64,000 bases of DNA from Saccharopolyspora dendranthemae (GTDB lineage: Bacteria > Actinomycetota > Actinomycetes > Mycobacteriales > Pseudonocardiaceae): NCBI RefSeq assembly GCF_007829955.1, contig NZ_VIWX01000007.1, forward strand, positions 186,001 to 250,000, in the 5' to 3' direction. Of the stretch, positions 36,901-44,853 are shown one piece after another. Position 1 is the stretch's first letter. Each line of letters begins with the position of its first letter. A model generated the notes under the pieces. That model saw nothing but the letters and a program-made list of their open reading frames with translations, made no database searches and was not told the origin of the DNA. The position numbers and the translations under genes were made by a program.

Positions 36901-36992
36901 TCCAGCGCGACCCGGACGCCTTGCGCAACAGGCTGTCGGACTTCCAAGGTGGCGTCAGTCGCGGTCGGCACCGGATGACGGACGAGGGCTGA
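33990..36992 (+). CDS. cvnA: Conservon sensor kinase-like protein (nitrate-sensing NIT domain, CvnA)
   Basis: 1000 residues. TM1 about 23-42, extracytoplasmic NIT-type helical sensor to about 325, TM2 about 328-348 (SVMLLASLIAAAAVIIMITRQLL), HAMP-like region, then a helical segment and a GHKL ATPase domain: N-box ELMDNSANFSAP (about 530-541), G1 DVLDNGIGMGDDDL (about 565-578), G2 MGLFVAGRLAARHG (about 594-607). The last 400 residues are Pro/Glu-rich, disordered, with three LPRR-x-P motifs. At the phospho-acceptor position, where homologues I know read LDHLATRMRR, this protein has LDNLATRMRR (Asn463). In conservons CvnA works with CvnB-D as a membrane-linked, GPCR-like switch affecting development or metabolism. 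Confidence 0.93.
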   Translation: MSGGRRSAGFLQWRNWSLPTKLAAVVLVPVIFAITLGVGQIQWQVEQSDDYGRVAKVLDAEKQMEPLMSGLQLERNHAVENLVGDGQISQFTDQIAATDKAAETLRLTLTETDVYTEVVQERFAETRRAMDSLTAVRAGVQARKVTANQAIGAYSQAVRAMLGLDRALTTSVADPAISSTATALTDLLGLTEEVRLQQALVLSGLSDGSLDPPTLDNLSGSRARLLSKINDASSGVAKHWQQRLMQQLQVPAIVQRNQMLASVIMESTDSKSSGGFSVQREAWNATSDGSVKTIESGRGELATEVRTVAQGLADDASDRAGWDSVMLLASLIAAAAVIIMITRQLLGSLRELRIGALDAAEYDLPQAVTSVREGKGAEADVPPLPVSTTEEVGQVARAFDEVNRQALRLAVEQADLRRGYSDAFVSVSRRSQALLERQLRLFEELEQDEEDPDQLSRLFQLDNLATRMRRNNENLMVLSGSDLARRFTQPTELADVLRSAVSEIEQYPRIAVQPTPSVKLRGNTASDLVRLVAELMDNSANFSAPDTVVTVSSYQSGDGTVVLDVLDNGIGMGDDDLADANQRLSRVAEDDISTSRRMGLFVAGRLAARHGISVELHGGPDVEGVRATVLVPSEHVVSAQQSGSSQMPPSTPPAQVNGHSLPGLQTSGSFPGAGAPLPRRIPEQPEDNGWKTEEPAWQGQDPSWEQQYDQDYNANAPTSLFEPIFPHEQGEHSGQFDGGYFGAEADDQANDFFTPAGGDDSRTSSFFGSSLDYEPQDHEAEEPAPEPVRNDLAGQWFMPAASDSISETGEFHWPETKDGDSALFTSEQPADDEPSLTSSGLPRRKPRNPSPAEPAEEAPQSRSAGDISKQLAHNGVQFGRTDQETAYKPWPPEPGEQAPELPQAQPWIPQTPEAQAWDFAADKAREAAESAANPQETSFTSAGLPRRKPKANLVPGSVSDQSQQPSQPRRFQRDPDALRNRLSDFQGGVSRGRHRMTDEG

Positions 36993-37048
36993 GTGGTGGA
37001 CACGCGCGACAAGAAACGTGATCATCTCGGCAACGAACAGGAGGTTGC

Positions 37049-37480
37049 ATGAGCGCACAGACCATTTCCCGCAGGTTCGGCTGGCTGATCACGGACTTCA
37101 CCGAACGTGTGCAGGGTGTGGCGCACGCGATCGTGGTTTCGGCTGATGGACTGGTGCTGACCGCTTCGGCGACGCTGCCCAGGGATCGCGCCGACCAGCT
37201 CGCGGCGGTGGCCTCTGGTCTGCTGAGCCTCACGCAGGGGTCGGCCAAGTGCTTCGAGGCCGGCCAGGTCGTGCAGACGATCGTGGAGATGGATCGTGGC
37301 ACCCTGCTGCAGATGGGCGTCAGCGACGGTTCGTGCCTGACGGTGCTCGCCGCGCCGCAGTGCGACATGGGGCTGATCGCCTACGAGATGACCATGCTGG
37401 TCGAGCGAGTCGGCCAGATGCTCACCCCGGAGATCCGCACCCAGCTGCAGAACAACAGCGCTTCGGGTCAACTGGTGTGA
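37049..37480 (+). CDS. cvnB: Roadblock/LC7-domain protein (conservon CvnB)
   Basis: 143 residues, a single Roadblock/LC7 domain: FGWLITDFTERVQGVAHAIVVSADGLVLTASATLPRDRADQLAAVASGLLSLTQG, then strands ending in MGLIAYEMTMLVERVGQMLTPEIR. MglB-like roadblock proteins act as regulators or GAPs for small GTPases; here the partner GTPase is CvnD two genes on. It starts 56 bases after CvnA with an AGGAGG ribosome site and is followed by CvnC after seven bases. Length and order are exactly those of conservon operons. Confidence 0.96.
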   Translation: MSAQTISRRFGWLITDFTERVQGVAHAIVVSADGLVLTASATLPRDRADQLAAVASGLLSLTQGSAKCFEAGQVVQTIVEMDRGTLLQMGVSDGSCLTVLAAPQCDMGLIAYEMTMLVERVGQMLTPEIRTQLQNNSASGQLV

Positions 37481-37487
37481 GGAAGCG

Positions 37488-38042
37488 ATGAGCAGACGCT
37501 CGGAATACCCACGCCGAGACCGAAGACGACAGAACTCCGGCGACGACAGCTTCGCCGACGTCGTCAACTCCTTCACGTTCGGCGCCAAGCCCAAGCGGGG
37601 CAAGCGCAAGGAGCGCGAGGAGCCGGAGCCGGTACAGGCCCAGGAGCTGGACCAGCGCGCGCGGACGGAGTCGCAGGACCCTGCTGACGTCGTTCCCGAG
37701 CAGCCTGCGGCCTCCAGCATCCGGTCCTACACCTGGACCGGCGGCCGGACCAAGTCGAACTACGAACTGGCCATCGAGACCTTGGTTTCGGTCGGCGAGA
37801 ACTACCGACCCGGCGCACCGGTCCGGCTGGAACACCAGTCGATCGCCGAGTTGTGCCAGCAACCCCGTTCGGTGGCCGAGGTCGGCGCACTGCTGTCAGT
37901 GCCGATCGGGGTCGCCCGCGTGCTGCTGGCCGACATGGCCGAACTCGGATTGATCACCGTGCACAGCACGGTGAGCGAAAGCGGCAGCGCACCACACATG
38001 ATGTTGATGGAAAGGGTTTTGAGTGGACTCCGTCGGCTATAG
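37488..38042 (+). CDS. cvnC: DUF742 protein (conservon CvnC)
   Basis: 184 residues. The first 75 residues are basic and Gln/Glu-rich, longer than usual. The DUF742 winged-helix-like domain spans about 78-184: IRSYTWTGGRTKSNYELAIETLVSV, then the helix-turn-helix-looking HQSIAELCQQPRSVAEVGALLSVPIGVARVLLADMAELGLITVH and the typical ending MLMERVLSGLRRL. DUF742 proteins connect CvnA/CvnB to the GTPase and may bind DNA. The 3' end overlaps the start of CvnD by 20 bases. Confidence 0.95.
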   Translation: MSRRSEYPRRDRRRQNSGDDSFADVVNSFTFGAKPKRGKRKEREEPEPVQAQELDQRARTESQDPADVVPEQPAASSIRSYTWTGGRTKSNYELAIETLVSVGENYRPGAPVRLEHQSIAELCQQPRSVAEVGALLSVPIGVARVLLADMAELGLITVHSTVSESGSAPHMMLMERVLSGLRRL

Positions 38043-38649
38043 CGCACCCCAGCTCGGCTCGATGCCTGAGCCTGCCAACCGGGGTGGCACCAGCTCGACG
38101 TCGGCGAAGATCGTCGTCGCGGGCGGGTTCGGTGTGGGCAAAACGACGTTCGTCGGTTCGGTCTCGGAAATCGTTCCGCTGACCACCGAAGCGGTCATGA
38201 CGGAGGCTTCCCAGGGCGTCGACAACCTCGACGCGACTCCGAACAAGACCACGACCACCGTGGCCATGGACTTCGGCCGCATCTCGCTGGCCTCGGACCT
38301 GATCCTCTACCTGTTCGGAACACCCGGGCAGCAGCGGTTCTGGTTCATGTGGGACGACCTGGTCCGCGGTGCCATCGGCGCCGTCGTGCTGGTCGACACC
38401 CGCCGGCTGGCGGACTCGTTCTCCGCGATCGACTTCTTCGAGGATCGCGGACTGCCCTACCTGGTGGGCGTGAACCTGTTCGACGGGCAGATGCTGCACT
38501 CGCTCGAACAGGTGCGAGAAGCGATGGCGATCGGAGCCGACGTGCCGATCGGTCCGGTGGACGCCCGGGACCGGGAATCCACCAAGCGGACCCTCATCGC
38601 GCTCGTCGAGCACGCGATGAAGCACTGGACGCAGCGCCAGGCCATGTGA
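38023..38649 (+). CDS. cvnD: ATP/GTP-binding protein (conservon CvnD)
   Basis: 208 residues, small GTPase of the conservon/MglA-related class. P-loop VAGGFGVGKTTFVGSVSEI (about 30-48), switch-region T in PNKTTTTVAMDFG, G3 FGTPGQQRFWFMWDDL (about 95-110), and VGVNLFDGQ (about 150-158) in place of the classic NKxD. The four-gene cvnABCD set is complete and in canonical order. The start lies inside the CvnC gene with translational coupling; a GTG start. The next gene is convergent and not a P450, which follows some conservons. Confidence 0.95.
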   Translation: MDSVGYSAPQLGSMPEPANRGGTSSTSAKIVVAGGFGVGKTTFVGSVSEIVPLTTEAVMTEASQGVDNLDATPNKTTTTVAMDFGRISLASDLILYLFGTPGQQRFWFMWDDLVRGAIGAVVLVDTRRLADSFSAIDFFEDRGLPYLVGVNLFDGQMLHSLEQVREAMAIGADVPIGPVDARDRESTKRTLIALVEHAMKHWTQRQAM

Positions 38650-38680
38650 GCTCGAACGGGCGCCTTCGCCGGTCGTTGAC

Positions 38681-38704
38681 GGCGGTTCGGAAAGCTGAAC
38701 CGCC
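38681..38704 (+). terminator. Terminator-like hairpin after the conservon
   Basis: GGCGGTTC (38681-38688) pairs with GAACCGCC (38697-38704) over an 8-base loop, between the converging CvnD and methyltransferase genes. An outer GGGCGCC/GGCGCCC pair nearby may extend it. Confidence 0.65.
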
Positions 38705-38734
38705 CTCAATCCGGAGGGGAGGCGCCCCTTCGCG

Positions 38735-39550
38735 TCAGGGCTTCCGGCCGACTCCGCCGAGCAGGTTGAACTCGCCTTCCGAGGGCTCGGTCAGACGCGG
38801 GCCGTCCGGCCACCAGTCGAAGAGGTTGACCAGGCCGGGCTCGATCATCTCCAGGCCCGTGAAGAGCTCCTGGATCCCTTCGCGGCTGCGGTAGAAGCAG
38901 CTGCTCATCATCGAGTTGAACTTGACCTCCGACTCGTCGGCGAGCTGCGCGCGCGAGCTGCCGTCGGCCGGGTTGTGCAGGTGCGAGATCGCCAGGTAGG
39001 AGCCGGACGCGAGTGCGTCGAGGTAGCTGCGCATGATCCCGGCGGGATTGTCGGCGTCGGCGACGTGGTGCAGCGTGTTGCTGTGGATCAAGCCCACCGG
39101 CCGGTCCAGGTCCAGGTGCTTGCGGACCGTTTCGTGGTTGAGGACCTCGTCGGGCTCGCGCAGGTCCGCCACGGCGAAGTGGGTGAACTCGTTCTCCTCC
39201 AGCAGCGCGCGGCCGTGCGCCGCGACCGAGGGGTCGTTGTCGACGTAGACGACCGTGGCCTCGCTGTTGATCCGCTGCGCGGCCTGGTGGGTGTTCTCCG
39301 CCGTCGGCAGGCCCGATCCCAGGTCCAAGAACTGATCGACACCGGCGTTGCCTGCCATGAAGCGCACCACGCGGATCAGCCAGGCGCGGCACTGCCTGCC
39401 GACCTGGACCGCCTCGGGGACGAGCTCCTGGATCTGCCGAAGCACTTCCCGGTCGACCTCGAAGTTGTCCTTGCCGCCGACGAACGCGTCGTAGACGCGC
39501 GCGATGCTGGGCTTGGTCGTGTCGATCTGCGGGGGTCGGGCGTCAGACAT
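38735..39550 (-). CDS. SAM-dependent methyltransferase (DUF574 / Methyltransf_19)
   Basis: 271 residues. The N-terminus PSIARVYDAFVGGKDNFEVDREV is the hallmark of the actinobacterial DUF574 family, often located beside conservon-like or regulatory genes. The Rossmann motif I reads FLDLGSGLPTAENTHQ (about 70-85), followed by VVYVDNDPSVAAHGRALL (about 95-112) and LIHSNTLHHVAD (about 143-154). Substrate unknown. ATG at 39550 is chosen; an in-frame ATG at 39595 directly abuts a possible -10 (CATACT), too near to be transcribed with a leader. Confidence 0.9.
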   Translation of the reverse strand: MSDARPPQIDTTKPSIARVYDAFVGGKDNFEVDREVLRQIQELVPEAVQVGRQCRAWLIRVVRFMAGNAGVDQFLDLGSGLPTAENTHQAAQRINSEATVVYVDNDPSVAAHGRALLEENEFTHFAVADLREPDEVLNHETVRKHLDLDRPVGLIHSNTLHHVADADNPAGIMRSYLDALASGSYLAISHLHNPADGSSRAQLADESEVKFNSMMSSCFYRSREGIQELFTGLEMIEPGLVNLFDWWPDGPRLTEPSEGEFNLLGGVGRKP

Positions 39551-39753
39551 GAGAGTGGTCCGCTCGGTTGCTTCGTGTGGAACGATCTCGCACATAGAGT
39601 ATGCGGAGCGGTGAAAGGGGTAAACAGCCGTCCGGTCTTACCGGTGGTGAGCTGCACGACTGAGTCGGTCCAGAGGCTCTTCGCGAGTCGGAAACCGTTG
39701 TCCCGCAAGCAACCGGGGGTCACCGGCAACGGCGTTGCCGGGGGAGTGGCAGG

Positions 39754-40506
39754 ATGACCGCGATGAGCGGAGCGGTACTGATCCTGGGTGGCCGGAGCGA
39801 GATCGGCGTGGCGGTGGCCGACCGCCTGGTGCGCCGCGGCAACGGCAAGGTGGTCCTCGCGGCGCGGCGTTCGGCCGACCTCGACGGCCAGGAGGCGGCG
39901 CTGCGCGAAGCGGGTGCCACCGAGGTCGTGCGGGTCGAGTTCGACGCCGCCCAGCTGGACACCCACGAAGCCCTGCTGCGCGATGTCGCGCGGGACCACG
40001 GGCCGATCGACACCGCCGTCATCTCCTTCGGCATCCTCGGTGACCAGCAGCGCGCCGAGTCCGAGGCCGCGCACGCGGTCGACGTCGTGCACATCGACTA
40101 CGTCGCTCACGTCAACGTCCTCACGCACCTCGCGAACCTGCTGCGCGAGCAGGGCCACGGGAAGATCGTGGTGTTCTCCTCGGTCGCCGGTGTGCGGGTC
40201 CGCCGCGCCAACTACGTCTACGGCTCCGCCAAGGCCGGGCTCGACGGGTTCGCCAACGGACTCTCCGACGCGCTGGTGGGCAGCGGTGTTTCGCTGCTGA
40301 TCATCCGGCCGGGATTCGTGATCGGACGGATGACCACGGGAATGGACCCGGCTCCGTGGTCCTCGACGCCCGATCAGGTCGCCGACGCCACCGACAAGGC
40401 GCTGGCGCGAGGACGACGGGTCGTCTGGGTCCCCGGCATCCTCCGCTGGGTCTTCGCCGCCATGCACTACGTCCCGCAACCGCTCTGGCGTCGCATGCCC
40501 CGCTGA
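39754..40506 (+). CDS. Short-chain dehydrogenase, DprE2-like
   Basis: 250 residues. NAD(P) motif VLILGGRSEIGVAVADRL (about 8-25), with SEIG as in decaprenylphosphoryl-2-keto-erythro-pentose reductases (DprE2), and active site FSSVAGVRVRRANYVYGSAKAGLDGF with Ser, Tyr and Lys in place. The ending VPQPLWRRMPR is also DprE2-like. DprE2 with DprE1 epimerises decaprenylphosphoryl-ribose to the arabinose donor for arabinogalactan, consistent with a type IV wall. No DprE1 lies beside it here, so it could be a paralogue. Confidence 0.8.
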   Translation: MTAMSGAVLILGGRSEIGVAVADRLVRRGNGKVVLAARRSADLDGQEAALREAGATEVVRVEFDAAQLDTHEALLRDVARDHGPIDTAVISFGILGDQQRAESEAAHAVDVVHIDYVAHVNVLTHLANLLREQGHGKIVVFSSVAGVRVRRANYVYGSAKAGLDGFANGLSDALVGSGVSLLIIRPGFVIGRMTTGMDPAPWSSTPDQVADATDKALARGRRVVWVPGILRWVFAAMHYVPQPLWRRMPR

Positions 40507-40576
40507 GCGGCCATTCGAATTTCGAAGCTCGGCGACCCGGCTCCGCATGTCGGTCCCGGCCTCTACGGTGCTGCGC

Positions 40577-41359
40577 ATGGACTTCCACGCGCTGCACGCC
40601 GGCGTCCAACCCTTGGTCCTGCCCAACGCCTGGGACTTCACCACGGCCGCTGCGCTGGTCGAAGCGGGTTTCGACGCGATCGGCACCACGAGCCTGGGGG
40701 TCGCGGCGGCGCACGGCGTGCCCGACGGCACGGCGAGCACGCGGCGCGAGACCTTCGACCTGGCGAGTCGGCTCGTCGACCTCCCGGTGCCGATCACCGT
40801 CGACATCGAGGCCGGCTTCGGCCTGGAACCCGAGGAGATCGGGGACTACGCGGCCCAGCTCGCCGAGCTCGGCGTCGCCGGGATCAACATCGAGGACGAG
40901 CTCTGCGATCCCGAGCTGCACGAGCGGCGGATCACCGAGATCCGCAGCCGAGCGCCGGGCCTGTTCCTCAACGCTCGCGCCGACCCGTACTGGCTGGGGA
41001 GCGACCCGCAGCTGCCCGACGCCCTGGAACGAGCCCGCCGCTACGCGGCCGCCGGAGCGAGCGGGGTCTTCGTGCCGGGGATCAGCGCGGAGGACGAGGT
41101 CCGGGCGTTGGTGGGCGCGGTCGACGTCCCGGTCAACGTCCTCTACAAGCCGGGGCAGAGCGTCGAAGAACTGGCGGCCATGGGCGTCCGCCGCATCAGC
41201 ACGGGCTCATTGCTCTACCGCGCTGCGCTGAACGCGGCCGTCAGCACCGCTCGCGAGATCCGTTCAGGCGGCGCGACGGCGGCGGACGTCCCCGGCTACC
41301 GAGCCCTGCAGGACTACATCATCGGTGGGCGACGGCGGGGTTCCGGCGGTTTGAAGTGA
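40577..41359 (+). CDS. Isocitrate lyase / PEP mutase family protein
   Basis: 260 residues, TIM barrel of the isocitrate lyase/phosphoenolpyruvate mutase superfamily. VLPNAWDFTTAAALVEAGFDAIGTTSLGVAAAHGVPD (about 18-54), the Mg-binding VDIEAGFG (about 76-83) and INIEDELCDPEL (about 104-115) are its core signatures. The small-lyase KKCGH motif of true isocitrate lyase is absent. It may be a carboxyvinyl-type or oxaloacetate-like lyase; the function is open. ATG at 40577 preferred; 40547 is also in frame. The 3' end overlaps the convergent hydrolase by 46 bases. Confidence 0.85.
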   Translation: MDFHALHAGVQPLVLPNAWDFTTAAALVEAGFDAIGTTSLGVAAAHGVPDGTASTRRETFDLASRLVDLPVPITVDIEAGFGLEPEEIGDYAAQLAELGVAGINIEDELCDPELHERRITEIRSRAPGLFLNARADPYWLGSDPQLPDALERARRYAAAGASGVFVPGISAEDEVRALVGAVDVPVNVLYKPGQSVEELAAMGVRRISTGSLLYRAALNAAVSTAREIRSGGATAADVPGYRALQDYIIGGRRRGSGGLK

Positions 41360-42057
41360 CCGCCGTCGGGGCCGGTCTGCTTGCTGTGCCCAGCTCCGAG
41401 GTACTGGCAGAACCAACGGCCGGCGAGGTCGGAGACCTTCTCCAGGGAACCGTGCTCCTCGAAGAGGTGCCCGGCGTGCGGGACGATTTCGATCTTGACG
41501 TCGGTCAGCGGCAGGTCGGTCAGTAGTGCGGCGGCTTGGCGGTTGAGGTTGAGCACTTCGCGGTCGTTGCCACCGACGATCAGCAGAGTCGGCGCCTGCA
41601 CCTCGGCCAGTCCGTCTCCGCCGAGATCGGGACGACCACCCCGCGAGACCACTGAGGCGACCCGGCCGGGACGGCGTGCGGCGGCCCTCATCGCGGCGGC
41701 GGCACCGGTGCTGGCGCCGAACAGGCCGACCGGCATGCCGCGGGTGGCCTCCCAGGATTCGAGCGCGTCGATGGCCGGGACGAGCCGATCGGTGAGCAGG
41801 TCGATGTCGAAGCGGAACTCGTGCGTGCGCTGGTCGGCGGATGCTTCGTCGGAGGTGAGCATGTCCAGCAGCAGGGTGCCGAAGCCCGCGTGCTGCAGCG
41901 ATTCGGCGACCGCGCGGTTGCGCGGACTGCGCCGCGAACTGCCGGAACCGTGCGCGAACAAAACCACCGCCCGGGCAGGCGGTGGCATCACGAGGTCCCC
42001 TTCGAGTTCTCCGGCAGGGGTTGTGACGATCACGGGTTCGGTCGTGAGCTGAACCAT
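41314..42057 (-). CDS. Alpha/beta hydrolase (dienelactone-hydrolase-like)
   Basis: 247 residues. Oxyanion region VLFAHGSGSSRRSPRNRAVA (about 32-51), nucleophile VGLFGASTGAAAAMRAA (about 113-129), acid in TLLIVGGNDREVLN (about 172-185), His in VPHAGHLFEEHGSL (about 208-221). The GASTGAAAA elbow and short size mark the DLH-like family often fused to phosphoribosyltransferases in actinomycetes; here it stands alone. Ester substrate unknown. Cytoplasmic. Confidence 0.87.
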   Translation of the reverse strand: MVQLTTEPVIVTTPAGELEGDLVMPPPARAVVLFAHGSGSSRRSPRNRAVAESLQHAGFGTLLLDMLTSDEASADQRTHEFRFDIDLLTDRLVPAIDALESWEATRGMPVGLFGASTGAAAAMRAAARRPGRVASVVSRGGRPDLGGDGLAEVQAPTLLIVGGNDREVLNLNRQAAALLTDLPLTDVKIEIVPHAGHLFEEHGSLEKVSDLAGRWFCQYLGAGHSKQTGPDGGHFKPPEPRRRPPMM

Positions 42058-42182
42058 CGGGTGCCTCCCTCGGTTTCCGCTCGTAGGCGGCTACCCCGGC
42101 GGGTCCGCTGCGACACGCCGCAGGTCACCCCACTGTCGCCCGGCGGGGCCGGGCACGCAGGGTGGATCTAGGAGTCTCGGAC

Positions 42183-43187
42183 CTACGAGCGCACCGCGTT
42201 CCCCAGCGTCATGATCAGCCGGTTGTCCCAGGCGAACATGGAGCCCACGGCCACCAGGTCGTGCACATCGTCGGCGTCGAGGCCGACCGCGTGCAGCCGG
42301 CGGATGTCGGCGGCCCCGAGCGCGGCAGGCGTGTAGCTCAGCGCGCCGGCGACGTCGACGACGGCCCGCAGCCGCTCGTCGGCGATCGCGGCGGGCCCCG
42401 CTTCGGCGAGCACGACGGCGGTCAGCGGGTCGCCGGAGAGCTCCACCTGCCGCTTGCCGTGCACGGCCGTGCAGTAGCCGCAGCCGTTGATCAGCGAGGT
42501 GGCCAGCGCCGCGAGCTCCCGGTCGGCGCGGTCGAGAGCGCCGTGCCCGGTCATGATCGCCTCGCGCAGCAGGGTCTGGGCCGACAGCACTCCCGCGTCG
42601 AGCTTGAGCGTCTCGACGAACTCGCCGCCGGGCACGACCCGCGACACCCACCGCATCGACGGGAACGCCTGCTCGGGCGTCGACAGCGCGAACCCGTCGG
42701 CCGCCGCACCGGCCTCGATGGTGAGGCGCGGCTGGGACGCGGGACCGTCCCCGGCGTCGGCGACCAGCCGCAGCCCGCTCTCCAGCCGCACCCGGAAGCT
42801 CGCGTAGGCGGCGACCTGGGTGGCGGTGACGACCTGGGCGGGGGAGAAGTGGTGGCGCAGCTCGGCGATCTCCTCGGCACCGGCGTCGGCGGGGTCCAGC
42901 GCGACCTGCTCGCAGTGCGCCAGCAGGGCCTGCGTCGCCTCGGGCAGCTCGTCCCAGCGCTCGACGTCCCGCACCACCTCGGCGTCGTCGAGCCCGACGG
43001 CCACCGAGTCGGCGTAGGAGGGCGTTTCGTTGACCAGCGCGACGCGCAGCGCGATCCGCGCCCGGTCGGCGTGGTCGAGCTGGGACGGGTCTTCGGGTCG
43101 GAGCACTGCGGCGTCGGCGTTCTCGGCGGCTTCCCGGACGTCCGGCCGAAGCACGGTGAGCGATCCTGCTGCGCTGACGGTCGTCAT
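42183..43187 (-). CDS. CMD / alkylhydroperoxidase-like protein
   Basis: 334 residues containing two carboxymuconolactone-decarboxylase-like halves. The C-terminal half has the redox motif INGCGYCTAVHGKRQVELSG (about 236-255) with C-x-x-C and a following His, as in AhpD. The N-terminal half (about 35-160) has a related helical layout but lacks the Cys pair. Such two-domain proteins are called CMD-domain or uncharacterised peroxidase-related proteins. Probably reduces peroxides using its Cys pair. A longer in-frame start exists at 43478, but MTTVSAAGSLTVLRPD at 43187 looks native. Confidence 0.83.
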   Translation of the reverse strand: MTTVSAAGSLTVLRPDVREAAENADAAVLRPEDPSQLDHADRARIALRVALVNETPSYADSVAVGLDDAEVVRDVERWDELPEATQALLAHCEQVALDPADAGAEEIAELRHHFSPAQVVTATQVAAYASFRVRLESGLRLVADAGDGPASQPRLTIEAGAAADGFALSTPEQAFPSMRWVSRVVPGGEFVETLKLDAGVLSAQTLLREAIMTGHGALDRADRELAALATSLINGCGYCTAVHGKRQVELSGDPLTAVVLAEAGPAAIADERLRAVVDVAGALSYTPAALGAADIRRLHAVGLDADDVHDLVAVGSMFAWDNRLIMTLGNAVRS

Positions 43188-43240
43188 CGGCTCCCAATCG
43201 AGTCGGAACGGATGGGCAGACCTTAGCGCTGCAAGATCGT

Positions 43241-43645
43241 TCAGCTGCGCGGGAGGTTGAGCTGCCAGGACACGCCGTAGCGGTCCTCGACCCAGCTGAA
43301 CTTCTGCGAGAACCCGTAGTCGTCCGGTGGCATCATCACCGCTCCGCCTTCGGAAAGCGCCTGGTGAAGCCGGTCCTGCTGAGCCTCGTCCACGCAGTCG
43401 ACGTACAGCGACACCGACGGCGTGAAGTTGAAGGGGTGCGACACGGGCGAGTCGATGCACATGTGCTGCCGCCCGCACAAGGTGAACGTGGCGTGCTGCA
43501 CGGAACCCTCAGCGCCCTGCTCGCCGGGCCCGTAACGGCTGATGGCGAGCACTTCGGCGTCGTCGAACAGGCTGATGTAGAAGTGCATCGCCTCCTCGGC
43601 CTTGCCGTTCTGGAACATCAGGAACGTGGAGATCTGCGTTGGCAT
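43241..43645 (-). CDS. VOC-family (PhnB-like) protein
   Basis: 134 residues, the size of one PhnB/3-dmu-9_3-mt domain: begins ISTFLMFQNGKAEEAMHFYISLFDDAEVL, then the glyoxalase-like strands FTLCGRQHMCIDSP, VDEAQQDRLHQALSEGG and the ending DRYGVSWQLNLPR. Such proteins fold like glyoxalase but have no assigned substrate. GGGAGG ribosome site before ATG. It is divergent from the nucleoside hydrolase. Confidence 0.9.
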   Translation of the reverse strand: MPTQISTFLMFQNGKAEEAMHFYISLFDDAEVLAISRYGPGEQGAEGSVQHATFTLCGRQHMCIDSPVSHPFNFTPSVSLYVDCVDEAQQDRLHQALSEGGAVMMPPDDYGFSQKFSWVEDRYGVSWQLNLPRS

Positions 43646-43723
43646 GTCGCCTCCCTGGTGCGTTGGCTGATCACGGCGCGAGTATTGCGGTTGCGACCGA
43701 CATCCGCCCGAACAGGAGCCGAC

Positions 43724-44764
43724 ATGACCACCCCGAAGGTGCCGATGGTGATCGACACGGACACCGCGCAGGACGACTGCATCGCCCTCCTCGTCGGCCT
43801 CCTCGACCCCAGAGCCGACCTCCGCGCGATCACCATGGTCGCCGGCAACGTCGGCTTCGACCAGCAGATCCACAACGCCTTCCTCACCCTCAACGTCGCA
43901 GGCCGCCTGGGCTCCGTGCCGATCCACCTCGGCTGCCGACGACCCCTCGTCCGCCCCTGGGAGAGCGCCGAGAACGTCCACGGCGACGGAGTCGGCGGCA
44001 TGACCATGGACCTGACCGGCCTCGCCCCAGACCCCGAGCACGCGGTGGACGCCTTGATCCGTCTAGCGGCCGAATCCCCGGGCGAACTCACGATCGTCTG
44101 CATCGGCCCCCTCACCAACATCGCCACCGCCACGGTCAAAGACCCCACCTTCGTCGACAACGTGAAGGCGCTGTACGTGATGGGCGGCAGCAACAACGCC
44201 CGCGGAAACATCACCGCAGCAGCAGAGTTCAACTTCTACGTCGACCCGGAGGCGGCCAAGGCGGTCTTCGCAGCAGGTTTCGACATCACAGTCATCCCCT
44301 GGGCACCCCTGACCCTGGACTGCGCACTCTTCGGACAAACCCAACTCGACGAAATCGCAGCCCTGAACACCCCGCTGTCCCACTTCTTCACCCGAGTCTG
44401 CGCAGCAACTCTCGACTTCGACCGAAGCGTCGGCATCAACGGAACCACCCACCCGGACTCGCTGACCGCAGCAGTGCTCCTGCACCCCGAGCTGATCACC
44501 CGAACTGCTGCATACCACGTTGACGTGGAGACAGCGGGCGAACTGACACGGGGGTATGCGGCAATGTCTTGGGGTGTCCACAACCTGCAGCCGAACGCGA
44601 CAGTCATCGACGCCGTGGACCCCGCTGGGTTCTACGGCTACATCCGAAGTCTTCTCGCCAACAAGTCAGGAGCTTTCAGTCGAAGTCGCAAGTGGAAGGA
44701 ACAGGAACGGTGTGACGGTACGTACTCAGAGGTTAGGTATGAGGAAGATCGATCCCTGAGCTGA
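43724..44764 (+). CDS. Nucleoside hydrolase (with foreign C-terminal tail)
   Basis: 346 residues. The IUNH calcium-binding signature VPMVIDTDTAQDDCIALLVGLL is at about 6-27, and VCIGPLTNIA (about 125-134), YVMGGS, and a late HPDSLTAAVLL with the second Asp are present. It hydrolyses nucleosides to base and ribose in the cytoplasm. The family normally ends near YGYIRSLL; here about 35 more residues of unlike composition follow (SRSRKWKEQERCDGTYSEV). The DNA there is lower in GC, marking the left edge of the R-M island. AGGAG precedes the ATG. Confidence 0.9.
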   Translation: MTTPKVPMVIDTDTAQDDCIALLVGLLDPRADLRAITMVAGNVGFDQQIHNAFLTLNVAGRLGSVPIHLGCRRPLVRPWESAENVHGDGVGGMTMDLTGLAPDPEHAVDALIRLAAESPGELTIVCIGPLTNIATATVKDPTFVDNVKALYVMGGSNNARGNITAAAEFNFYVDPEAAKAVFAAGFDITVIPWAPLTLDCALFGQTQLDEIAALNTPLSHFFTRVCAATLDFDRSVGINGTTHPDSLTAAVLLHPELITRTAAYHVDVETAGELTRGYAAMSWGVHNLQPNATVIDAVDPAGFYGYIRSLLANKSGAFSRSRKWKEQERCDGTYSEVRYEEDRSLS

Positions 44765-44853
44765 GTGAACATTGTCCGAGTCAGACACACGGACGCCGAG
44801 TTTGCAGCCGATAGTCCGAGCAGCGAGCTAACATCGAACGCATGTTCACGCAG

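Noticed and set aside
33891..37058. 1055-residue minus-strand open frame opposite CvnA
   Set aside because: Same shadow effect; the plus strand encodes a complete kinase with ordered motifs.
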